Part shown: piece by piece, positions 55,192-64,000 of the stretch
Numbering within the stretch: position 1 is the stretch's first letter
Layout: each line of letters starts with the position of its first letter
Source of the DNA: Episyrphus balteatus
Lineage: Eukaryota; Arthropoda; Insecta; Diptera; Syrphidae
Direction: 5' to 3'
Assembly (NCBI RefSeq): GCF_945859705.1
Contig: NC_079134.1
Coordinates: forward strand, 39,074,576-39,138,575
DNA length: 64,000 nucleotides
The notes under the pieces: generated by a model
Seen by the model: the letters and a program-made list of their open reading frames with translations, nothing else
Database searches by the model: none
What the model was told of the DNA's origin: nothing
Program-made: the position numbers and the translations under genes

Positions 55192-58150
55192 GTCCTGAAC
55201 TAGTTTTGTAGCACAAAATCAGAGCCGAAAAAGTAGCCCAATATAATTGCTTACTCGTCAAAAAAAATTATTTTAAATTTAAATTATGTTTACCTTTAAA
55301 ACTGCCAGAGGTGATGTCATTATTGATGTGGTGGTATTTAAAATGAAAACCATATTTAAGTTTGGTGGCATTCCACAAACGCTCACACACCTCACGTTGC
55401 CAAACGCCATGTTTAAGTTTTTTTTACGTAACGTCCCGTATATACTTTTTCTGTTGACATCGCGTCGAAACTATGTTTGCTCATAGATAATATAACATTC
55501 TGAACACTCCATGTCGTTTGCCTCGGTTGTGGAGTTCAGTGACGAATTTATAGCTGAAGTATTGAGTTCAGCACCAACACTTTTAATTTTTAGTGAACGA
55601 TTGTTCAAAAGATCACGAATGCCGAACTTGTTGTTTCACACAAGTGTGATCGATTACTTTTTTTTTTATTGAGCTCGTCTGATATTTGTGTTCAAACGAT
55701 ATATTGTTTTTTTCACAATTTTGTCGCCAGGGAGTAAAATTTTTGATTGGTATCGAAGTAACGACGTAACGTGTCTTTAACAACACTTTTGTCGATCAGC
55801 GGAATTCGTCCTTGATGGAAACTCATTATAAAAGCTACTTGACACTCCAGTCCTGAACTAGTTTGATAGCCCAATTTAAAAATTTTTTCAGCCCGAAATC
55901 AAAGCCGAAAAATTAGCCCGAATAATTGCTTACTCGTCAAATAAAATTATTTTAAATTTAAATAATGTTTACATTTAATACTGCCAGAGGTGATGTAATT
56001 ATTGATGTGGTGGTATTTAAAATAAAACCCACATTTCAGTTTGGCTTAGGTAGCATTCCACAAGCGCGCACACACCTCATGTTGCCAGTGGCGTACGTTG
56101 AGTCGCCGGGGCCCCGGGGTAAGACTAAATTTTGGGGCCCCTTTGATATTTGGGGGCCCCTTAGTTAAAAAAAAATTACGTATACGCCATAGGTTTTTTT
56201 TGTATGGCTTATTTATTTTTGATTTATTTTAATGTTTTAATATGTTCGTAATGCACTTTGCTATACTTACTTAAAATGGCTCTCATAAAAGTAGTAAACT
56301 CTTGTACTAGGGGCCCCCAAAATTAAATATTTAGAGACCCCTAAAATACAAATTTTTTTAGCTTAGAATTGATAGTTCTTGGGGCCTCTTTTCTGAAGTA
56401 ATAAATACATATTTTATTTTCCATCATCAGACATATTTTTTTTATTTTGGGGCCCCTGAGAAATTATTTTTAAAGCCTCAAAATTGAGTGGTTAGAGGCC
56501 TTTAAAATATACCTAATATAATTTTTTTGGAGCCCAGAATTAATAGGTATTGGGCCTCTGTTCTGAAGTAATATTCGGAATGCCACCAATAACGTAATGT
56601 TTTTGTTTTGGGCCCTGATGTATTTATGTTGGGGCCCCTGAATTTATATTTAATTTTCCATTTGATTGTTTTGAACCACTTTTGAAGATCCTCAAATAAT
56701 ATTTTTTTGCTTTTTTGGGGCCCCTAATGTATTATTTGTTGTGGCAAAGATTTTTCAAGTATAATATTTTTTGGGGCCCTAAGATAAAATTATAATTTTT
56801 CTTTTAAAAAAGCAGTTTATTTTTTTTTTGGGGCCCCTGGGGTTACTTTTTTTAAAATCAATATACATATATTGTGTGGCTACCAATGCATTATACATTA
56901 CACTGCATGACATAATTTGTCTCCCTGGTTACTTCGTAACTCAATTTATACTAACAGTTTTTTTCCCCGCATTGTCTCCAGTGGGGGCCCTGGCGTCGGT
57001 CGGGGGCCCCGGGGCACCGCCCCGCTTGCCCCAAGGGAGTGTACGCCCCTGCATGTTGCCAAACGCCGAACGGGCTTAAGTTTTTTATAGCTAACGTCCC
57101 TTATATACTTTTTCTGTTGACATCGCATCGAAACTATGTTTGCTCATAGACAATATAACATTCTGAACACTCCATGTCGTTTGCCTCGGTTGTGGAGTTC
57201 AGCGACGAATTTATAGCTGAAGTATTGAGTTCAGCACCAACACTTTTAATTTTTAGTGAACGATTGTTCAAAAGATCACGAATGCCGAACTTGTTGTTTC
57301 ACACAAGTGTGATCGATTACTTTTTTTTATTGAGCTCGTCTGATATTTGTGTTCAAACGATATCCTGTTTCTTCACAATTTTATCGCCAGGGAGTAAAAT
57401 TTTTGATTGGTATCGAAGTAACGTGTCTATAACAACGCTTTTGTCGATCAGCGGAATTCGTCCTTGATAGAAACTCATTATAAAAGCTACTTGACACTGA
57501 ACTAGTTTGATAGCCCAATTTGAAAATTTTTGCAGCCCGAAATCAAAGCCGAAAAAGTAACCCAATATAATTGCTTACTCGTCAAATAAAATTATTTTAA
57601 ATTTAAATAATGTTTACATTTAATACTGCCAGAGGTGATGTAATTATTGATGTGGTGGTATTTAAAATAAAACCTACATTTCAGTTTGGTGGCATTGCAC
57701 AAGCGCTCACACACCTCAAGTTACCAAACGGCTAAAGTTTTTTTACGTAACGTCCCTTAAATACTTTTTCTGTTCACATCACGTCGAAACTATGTCTGCT
57801 CATAGACAATGTAACCTTGTGAACACTCTCCAGTCTCCACGTGTCGCCGTTTGCCTAGGTTGTGGAATTCAGCGACGAATTTATAGCTGAACTATTGAGT
57901 TCAGCACAACAATTTTAATTTTTAGTGAACGATTGTTCAAAAGATCACGAATACCGACATTGTTGTTGCACACAAGTGTATATAAGGATCGATTTTTTTT
58001 TTTTTTATTGAGCTCGTCTGACACAATTTTGTCGCCAGGGAGTACAATTTTTGATTGGTGTCGAAGTTACGTGTTTATGACAACGCTTTTGTCGATCAGC
58101 GGAATTCGTTCTTGGAAACTCGTTATAAAAGCTACTTGACACTGATCGAT
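55192..58150. repeat. Three tandem copies of a ~660-bp unit
   Basis: Copies start near 55192, 55852 and 57497, each with 'ctgaactagtttgatagccc'-type DNA, then 'gccagaggtgatgt', 'gaacgattgttcaaaagatc' and 'gtcgatcagcggaattcgt'. The second copy is split by the element at 56086-57051; without it the spacing is about 670 bp. Short ORFs on both strands recur in each copy and are probably remnants. On the minus strand a phrase MSFHQGRIPLIDKSVVKDTL recurs with changes, but I do not recognise it. Confidence 0.85.
56086..57051. mobile_element. hAT-like non-autonomous element with GGGGCCCC repeats (966 bp)
   Basis: The tips are CAGTGGCGTACG and the inverse of CAGGGGCGTACA, flanked by the perfect 8-bp duplication CATGTTGC (56078-56085 and 57052-57059). 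Its body holds a dozen or so dispersed GGGGCCCC palindromes or close variants in AT-rich DNA. It sits inside the second ~660-bp tandem repeat copy. The ORF at 56828-57079 is not a gene. Confidence 0.85.
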
Positions 58151-58679
58151 CTCAAGGTTGTAAATTTTGTAACAGTTATACTATTTTTTTGGGCATATTT
58201 GAAAGGTATACCTACTGTTTATAAATTACATTTGAATTTTTCCAAAAGCCAAATCCAAAATTGCAGTTTTTCCGCATTCTTCATTATAAACTTCTCGCAC
58301 TCAACTGTTTCCAATAGTTGAATGAGCATCACATCAATCTTTAATATTATTCGTTACTTTCATTTTTTGTTTTCATAAATTTATTCCTGGGTTAGATGAC
58401 AGTGGCAGTGCTGAATGGAACTATCACTACACTCTGGAACTCTACAAACATGGTTATTTGCAAAATCACGAATGACACTTTATTTACAATCTTTATAATA
58501 GCACACAGATTTGTTTGCCACTCTTGTTCTGGCTTTTAATTTATACAACTGTATTTGTTCAGGAACGTTTAATTCATAGAAGGCAACTTCCTCGTTTTTT
58601 TAACATAAAAAAAAAATAGATTTTACCATTTCTGTTCTTTTCCATTGTGTTGACTTATGGATTTTTTTTTTTAAGGGAG
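58151..58679. other. Spacer without recognised gene
   Basis: AT-rich sequence between the tandem array and the mariner-type remnant; it may include the element's decayed end. Confidence 0.35.
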
Positions 58680-61220
58680 CACTTGTTATCACTTTTTATA
58701 ACAGAAAAAACTTCTTCTTCATAGTGACGACCAAACTCGTAAGCCCAGCGAGCTAGCCACCGCTAAACTTTTCTATCAAAGTCTGGTGAGTACGGTGGCC
58801 ATTCAAAAAAATTAATATTGTGTTGTGAGATCAAGTTTTTGGTATGGTCCGGGCCGTATGGATAGGAACATTGTCATGCTGAAATGTCAAATTTTTAGTT
58901 GCAAAAATAACACGGTGTTACAAAAATGAGGTTTTAAAATATACGCGGGCGGAGACCTATCAGGTTTTGTAGAGCTAGTCGCACTGAATACGAAACGGTA
59001 TTTGAAAATCCCCTAACACCCCCAAAATCTGGAGTTACGGGCAAAAAACGGTTTTTTGGACCTTCATCCATTGAAAAAATTCTAGCTTCGACAATTTTTT
59101 ACCCATTTTCGATTTTTTTACAGTTTCTGATAGAAGATAAATATACTTTTTTAACAATGTATAAAACATGTAACTCGGTTAAACCACTTAGAATTTATAA
59201 GCTGTCAAAGTTCAAAAATTCAATTTTTTTTGTCATTTGCCCAACTTCGGCATCAATTTAAAGTATATGTTTTCAAAACAACATGCTATTTAAAAAATAT
59301 ATTCTAAAACTATATCTATTTCCCAATTGATCGAGGTATTTTTTATGAAAATCACTTCAAAATTGGCTTAGAAAAAAAAAATTTTCGATTTCAACCCAGA
59401 TACAGAAATTGGAACTTTTAGGTATAGAACAAAAATGTTGTTTCGGCACGTAGTAGGATAAGTTGGGCGCCAGGATTTGATGAAAGGTTTTTGTAGAGGA
59501 GCTCAATACAAACATTTTTTTTCTTTGGGAGGGGGGTCTATCTCCCCCCGTTTAGGTGGGAGGGGGCATTTTTCTAAAAAAAAATTATCAAAATAAAAAA
59601 AAATTATTAAAAAACAACGGCAACACTTACAGTAATAAATGATACCATTTCCAAAAGGCAAAATTGTGCATTTAATTCTAATTTTTAAATCAATATAATA
59701 TTCCCAATAGTTTTTGAAATAATCGATTTCAAAGTTAAAAATAGGGGAAACAATTTTTTTTAAAACTCATTTTATACTATTTTTGTCCAGACTGTGAATT
59801 TTAGTAAATAAATTACTTAAACAGAAAACTGCCTCAATTGATTCCTTATCGAACCGTGAAAACTATATGTTTCTACGTCTTCTAGTTTTTGAGAAAATTG
59901 AAAAATAAAAACAAATAAAAACAAAAAATATTTTGAAAAAAGAAAAATCTGATAAAATAATTTTTCAATTTTCCCAAAAACTAGAAGACGTAGAAACATA
60001 TAGTTTTCACGGTTCGATAAGGAATCAATTGAGGCAGTTTTCTGTTTAAGTAATTTATTTACTAAAATTCACAGTCTGGACAAAAATAGTATAAAATGAG
60101 TTTTAAAAAAATTTTTTTCCCCTATTTTTAACTTTGAAATCGATTATTTCAAAAACTATTGGGAATATTATATTGATTTAAAAATTAGAATTAAATGCAC
60201 AATTTTGCCTTTTGGAAATGGTATCATTTATTACTGTAAGTGTTGCCGTTGTTTTTTAATAATTTTTTTTTATTTTGATAATTTTTTTTTAGAAAAATGC
60301 CCCCTCCCACCTAAACGGGGGGAGATAGACCCCCCTCCCAAAGAAAAAAAATGTTTGTATTGAGCTCCTCTACAAAAACCTTTCATCAAATCCTGGCGCC
60401 CAACTTATCCTACTACGTGCCGAAACAACATTTTTGTTCTATACCTAAAAGTTCCAATTTCTGTATCTGGGTTGAAATCGAAAATTTTTTTTTTCTAAGC
60501 CAATTTTGAAGTGATTTTCATAAAAAATACCTCGATCAATTGGGAAATAGATATAGTTTTAGAATATATTTTTTAAATAGCATGTTGTTTTGAAAACATA
60601 TACTTTAAATTGATGCCGAAGTTGGGCAAATGACAAAAAAAATTGAATTTTTGAACTTTGACAGCTTATAAATTCTAAGTGGTTTAACCGAGTTACATGT
60701 TTTATACATTGTTAAAAAAGTATATTTATCTTCTATCAGAAACTGTAAAAAAATCGAAAATGGGTAAAAAATTGTCGAAGCTAGAATTTTTTCAATGGAT
60801 GAAGGTCCAAAAAACCGTTTTTTGCCCGTAACTCCAGATTTTGGGGGTGTTAGGGGATTTTCAAATACCGTTTCGTATTCAGTGCGACTAGCTCTACAAA
60901 ACCTGATAGGTCTCCGCCCGCGTATATTTTGAGTGTTACACCGTGTAATTGAACATTTTGAAAAATTTCTCTCCAATATTCCCTTGTAGATATTGGCCTT
61001 CATTCTTGATGATTGAAATTCAAGTTCAACAGTTGGTTACTGACTGCTCCCCAATCATAACATGAAGTCTTAAAATATTAATTAAACCTATCTTTTTATC
61101 CAGTTTAAATTTCTTTACATCGGAAGACACCACATTGCGCCATTCTTCTTATATTCCGCTGGTGGTTTCTTTTTAGGTTTAGGACATTTTAGAAATTTAT
61201 TTTGATATTTTTCATCAATA
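58680..61220 (-). pseudogene. Tc1/mariner-superfamily transposase, split by a 2-kb palindrome
   Basis: The minus-strand order is 'KCPKPKKKPPAEYKK' (near 61180), then 'VVSSDVKKFKLDKKIG' (first Asp block, near 61130), then 'MKANIYKGILERNFSK' (near 61000), then the 2-kb insert. After it come 'LTFQHDNVPIHTARTIPK' (second Asp block, near 58870), 'FFEWPPYSPDF' (near 58800) and 'RWLARWAYEFGRHYEE' (near 58740). The catalytic Asn/Glu region after SPD is damaged, and frameshifts and stops occur. It is recognisably a FSDEKKFNLD…WPPYSPDLNPIE-type transposase, long dead. Confidence 0.7.
58911..60945. repeat. 2-kb near-perfect palindromic element
   Basis: Arms of about 1 kb are inverse copies around a centre near 59930. 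The tips are CACGGTGTTAC and the inverse of CACGGTGTAAC, with TAA on both outer sides. The arms differ mostly near the tips (about 58921-58940 against 60925-60935) and by single bases. ORFs within it (59817-59999 and most of 60605-61003) are arm sequence. A transcript through it would form a very long hairpin. Confidence 0.85.
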
Positions 61221-62149
61221 AATTACTTTTTTCTGCCAGTAAGTTTATTATTATTATATCGTGATCAATATGTATCCGAGAAAAACATATTTGTATGTTT
61301 TTAAATCGAAATAATAGCGCTGCAAAACATTAAAACAACAACAACCGCAATTACGGCAGTTTTTTTGTTTTTGAATCACTTTCTGGGATGAGTTCATCAT
61401 TTGCACTCATTTTTGTTTTGGGCCATGATGAAGCAAAGTGGATCAATTCTGATCGCAACTGCCCAGAAGTAACTTTGCAAAATTTGCTTATTAATTTAAA
61501 AAAATTTTCCATCGTCTTCTTTGGAATCCCATATATGCACAAAATTTTTGGGGTCGAAAAAAATCTGCTGCAATTTTGCATTGTTACCGGAAACGAGATG
61601 TTAACGATGTTATGCATGCTTCTAGAGTGATGTTATACACTTAGGCCTCTAACCTTGAATTTGATTGAATTTTATGAGAAAGTTTTCTTTTAAAAATAAG
61701 AATTTTAAGTGCTTTTAAGAAATTTTTTCTTGCCCGAGGATCTACCGGGAAAAGTCCAGAGTGTCCGGTGGGTCAGTCCGCCTCTGCGGTTGGCCCCAAC
61801 ATTTAAACAAACAAAAAAGTATATTAATATCTTAAACCAATGAAGTGGTCAAACAAAACAATAAACCAAGTATATATGAAAATTCCTATTAAAGTTGACA
61901 GCACAACTTCTATATTTTTTTTTTGTTGTCTTAGGGTAGCCTTCCAACTTATTACTTATACATCAAATTTTGTTTTATTGTTTGTTTATTTCTTTGGTTT
62001 TTACTTAAAACAATAAACCTAAAATCACAAAACTATTCAAGTGAAATGTTATTGAAACAATAGATACAAATTTCTTGTTACTACTTCCTTAACAGCTATT
62101 AAACTTCCTTAACACAGTAGAAGACGGTAGTCACTTAAAGCTCACCACC
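61221..62149. other. Spacer and upstream region of exon J
   Basis: Apart from the minus-strand ORF at 61351-61617 nothing is recognised. The last few hundred bases should include the promoter of exon J. Confidence 0.35.
61351..61617 (-). CDS. Hypothetical ORF, unrecognised
   Basis: 88 residues with a soluble-looking middle, IPKKTMENFFKLISKFCKVT then SGQLRSELIHFASSW, and a charged end. The composition is more protein-like than most short ORFs here, and the opposite frame is also open. It could be a fragment of a transposon-borne protein. No function can be given. Confidence 0.2.
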   Translation of the reverse strand: MHNIVNISFPVTMQNCSRFFSTPKILCIYGIPKKTMENFFKLISKFCKVTSGQLRSELIHFASSWPKTKMSANDELIPESDSKTKKLP

Positions 62150-63055
62150 ATGTATATTCCCAAAGGTATATCAATTCAGCTTTGTTGTCTAAGTTATTTG
62201 GGATTTTTCCCCGTTTATAAGAACCAACAAAACGAATTGGATTTTCTGCCAAAGCATTCAAAAAGGTGGCATGCAGCTCGTTTAGTGTACTACTTGTCAA
62301 CAATAACAATTTTCATTTGTGCAATTTATACGTTCATTCGAAAATGTTTGGAGTATATTAGTGGTAACAATATCGGTTTTAATGTGGGAATGTATAGACT
62401 ATTCGGACATGTTTTTAGTAGTTTTGTTATACTTTATTGCAATATTTTGTTTTATCGAAGGAAAGAACTTAATTTTAAAATTTGCAAGTGTCTATTTAGA
62501 TTAAAGAATAAATATAACAATTTGTGCAAAATTGGTATACAAAACTATTGCACTGATATTTCATTTCGACTATTTGTGATACATCTGGTATTAATGATGT
62601 TTAATTTACTCAACATAGTTTTTTCATACATGCACTGTTTCTCAAGGGGAGAGAAAATTTGTTACTCTCCAGTTTTTCCTATAACTGAAATTTTATTCCG
62701 TGGATTTCATTTGATATTTTATACGTCACTTATAAATATGGTGAAAAATATTTTAATTTTGATGAACAAAACGATCAAGGTGAAAAATGAGACTTGGCAA
62801 CTTGTTCAGCTGCAAGAATTGTTAAGTGATCGAGATGAACTTGTGCAATTGTGTAAATGTGAAATTTCATCATTGTACGGGATTGTAGTTTGTTTGCAAT
62901 TCGCTTCTATAGTTGTCAGTTTAACAGCTAGTTTTTTTTATTCGATTACTGTGCAAACTGATTTCAACATTTTTGTGTGGTATCATTTTTTAACATGGGT
63001 ACCGGCAACGTTTTTTTACGGTATGCTACCAGCCCTTCAGGATATAACAGATGAG
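62150..63055 (+). CDS. Gustatory receptor, alternative 5' exon J (divergent, last in window)
   Basis: The exon codes 302 residues from MYIPKGISIQLCCLSYLGFF. The start is favoured by 'caccatg', a good Kozak context. It has six hydrophobic segments and 'LSDRDELVQLCKCEISSLYG', the array-wide signature before TM5. It lacks GPAGP (TM5 reads SLTASFFYSITVQT). The end is QDITDE at GAG|GTATGA in phase 0. It is distant from A-H and from I. As the last exon before the right edge it lies closest to the proposed shared exons. No TM7-like exon is seen in the remaining 945 bases. Confidence 0.87.
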
Positions 63056-64000
63056 GTATGAATATTGTAATCTAATAAACGTAAACAGGTCTAAAGCAAA
63101 CATAGATTGATAATAACCGGGTTCCTTTGAAGGTGGTTGACTATTTATTCATTTTTTTATTTGTTAACGTCTTACAAGAGTTACTTTCAAAGACTTAATA
63201 TACAAGGAAATATAGAACATCTAAAAAATAATATAATAAGTTACAAAAGTTTGGTTTCATTATAAAAATAACAAGGGAACGGATTTCCTAACTTTGCCTG
63301 CCTTTTTTGCGTTATTGTGAGAAAGTGAAGACTTTATACAAACACGATTCATGTCCCCCTGATTCTGAATCTTTTTGCATATTTACTTCATTTCCTAATA
63401 TTTATAAATTTAAAATATATCATTTATTGAGAATAAATCATATATTTATATTCAAAACAAGACTGAACTGGACTATGTTATCTTTTGTTCCATGCTGGCA
63501 TATTTCAGCTAGCTCATCAGGAGGTTCATGGACTCAATATGCTCACTACAAAAAAATATATTTAGACACCTGCGCTGTCGACCTTTCTTGTATCTCGTCT
63601 ATAAAATGGCACTTTTAAGATCCAATGCCTCGATTTTACATCAGTTAAATTAATTTTTGTGAATTAAGGAAAATCTCATCGCTAGGGCAGATTTGGTGCT
63701 TTTTATTTTTCTGATGCCCTGGTAGATTTGAATTTAGCTACCGTCTTTCCTGTCCTTTTTTTAGAGTTTTCTGTCTATTATGATTTCCGGGGAGGCTTTT
63801 TAAGTTAAAATTTTAAATTACTTAAACTTTTAAACTTTGCTTTATAAAAAAAAGTATTCAAAATAAATTATATTTATTTTTATATGTATATGTAGATCTT
63901 CTAAGCAAACTTTGGACATATACGTCCAACTGATCAACTGAACTACTACTATCTGCATCTAATGAATTTTTCAAATAGTTGAGTTCTTGTTGTTATCTTT
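63056..64000 (+). other. Intronic sequence after exon J, to window end
   Basis: It begins at GTATGA. Reading all three plus frames I find no TM7-like exon. An ORF at 63307-63618 starts without ATG and has no recognised features. Confidence 0.4.

Noticed and set aside
59817..59999. Minus-strand ORF at the centre of the 2-kb palindrome.
   Set aside because: It spans the hairpin centre and has low-complexity Phe/Leu content only.
60605..61003. 132-codon minus-strand ORF as a possible novel gene.
   Set aside because: Its first ~16 codons are mariner-type transposase and the rest is palindrome arm, so it is a chance fusion made by the insertion.

Overview
This looks like an AT-rich, repeat-rich piece of an insect nuclear genome, most likely a fly (Diptera). 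It carries insect gustatory-receptor (7tm_7 family) coding exons with canonical GT splice donors, insect-type DNA transposons and a BEL/Pao LTR retrotransposon. I cannot name the species.

The backbone of the window is a same-strand (+) array of ten related gustatory-receptor (GR) first exons, here called A-J. A is 5638-6561, B 10858-11772, C 23857-24753, D 27690-28589, E 29321-30199, F (dead) 32681-32900, G 35383-36306, H (split by a SINE) 49974-51238, I 53493-54410 and J 62150-63055. Each complete exon has its own ATG, encodes about 293-308 residues covering TM1-TM6, and ends in phase 0 at a GT donor just after TM6, usually after the residues T-E-E. I found no exon for TM7 (the TYhhhhhQF segment) after any of them. 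The simplest reading is one Gr39a-like locus with alternative 5' exons, each spliced to shared 3' exons to the right of the window. In Drosophila, Gr39a works this way with four alternatives. The motif (N/S)GP(A/S)GP(F/Y)YA in TM5 also agrees with Gr39a as I remember it.

The spaces between exons are filled with transposons, many nested:
- 1-5.1 kb: foldback repeat, broken Tc1-like element, retroelement and transposon-ORF remnants.
- 7.3-9.7 kb: an intact Tc1-like element inside an older repeat.
- 12.4-14.6 kb: Ty3/gypsy wreck split by a hAT-type MITE.
- 17-23.2 kb: several inverted-repeat elements, including a 1.1-kb palindrome and a 1.8-kb hAT-like element with minisatellite arms.
- 25-27.5 kb: piggyBac and Harbinger remnants.
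- 30.8-32.2 kb: a repeat with a Foldback-like element nested in it.
- 38.5-40.6 kb: hAT-like element with a nested MITE.
- 40.8-48.1 kb: complete BEL/Pao element with identical LTRs.
- 55.2-58.2 kb: three ~660-bp tandem repeats, one split by a GGGGCCCC-rich hAT-like element.
- 58.7-61.2 kb: dead mariner-type transposase split by a 2-kb palindrome.

The GR exons show birth, exchange and death. C and E share promoters and 5' halves, the 3' half of E matches D, and the 3' half of C resembles B. F is a nonsense-bearing stub with the same upstream DNA as G. H is a full-length exon interrupted by one SINE with a 12-bp target duplication. Apart from transposon genes, I see only one other possible gene, a small secreted-peptide-like ORF on the minus strand (10271-10474).
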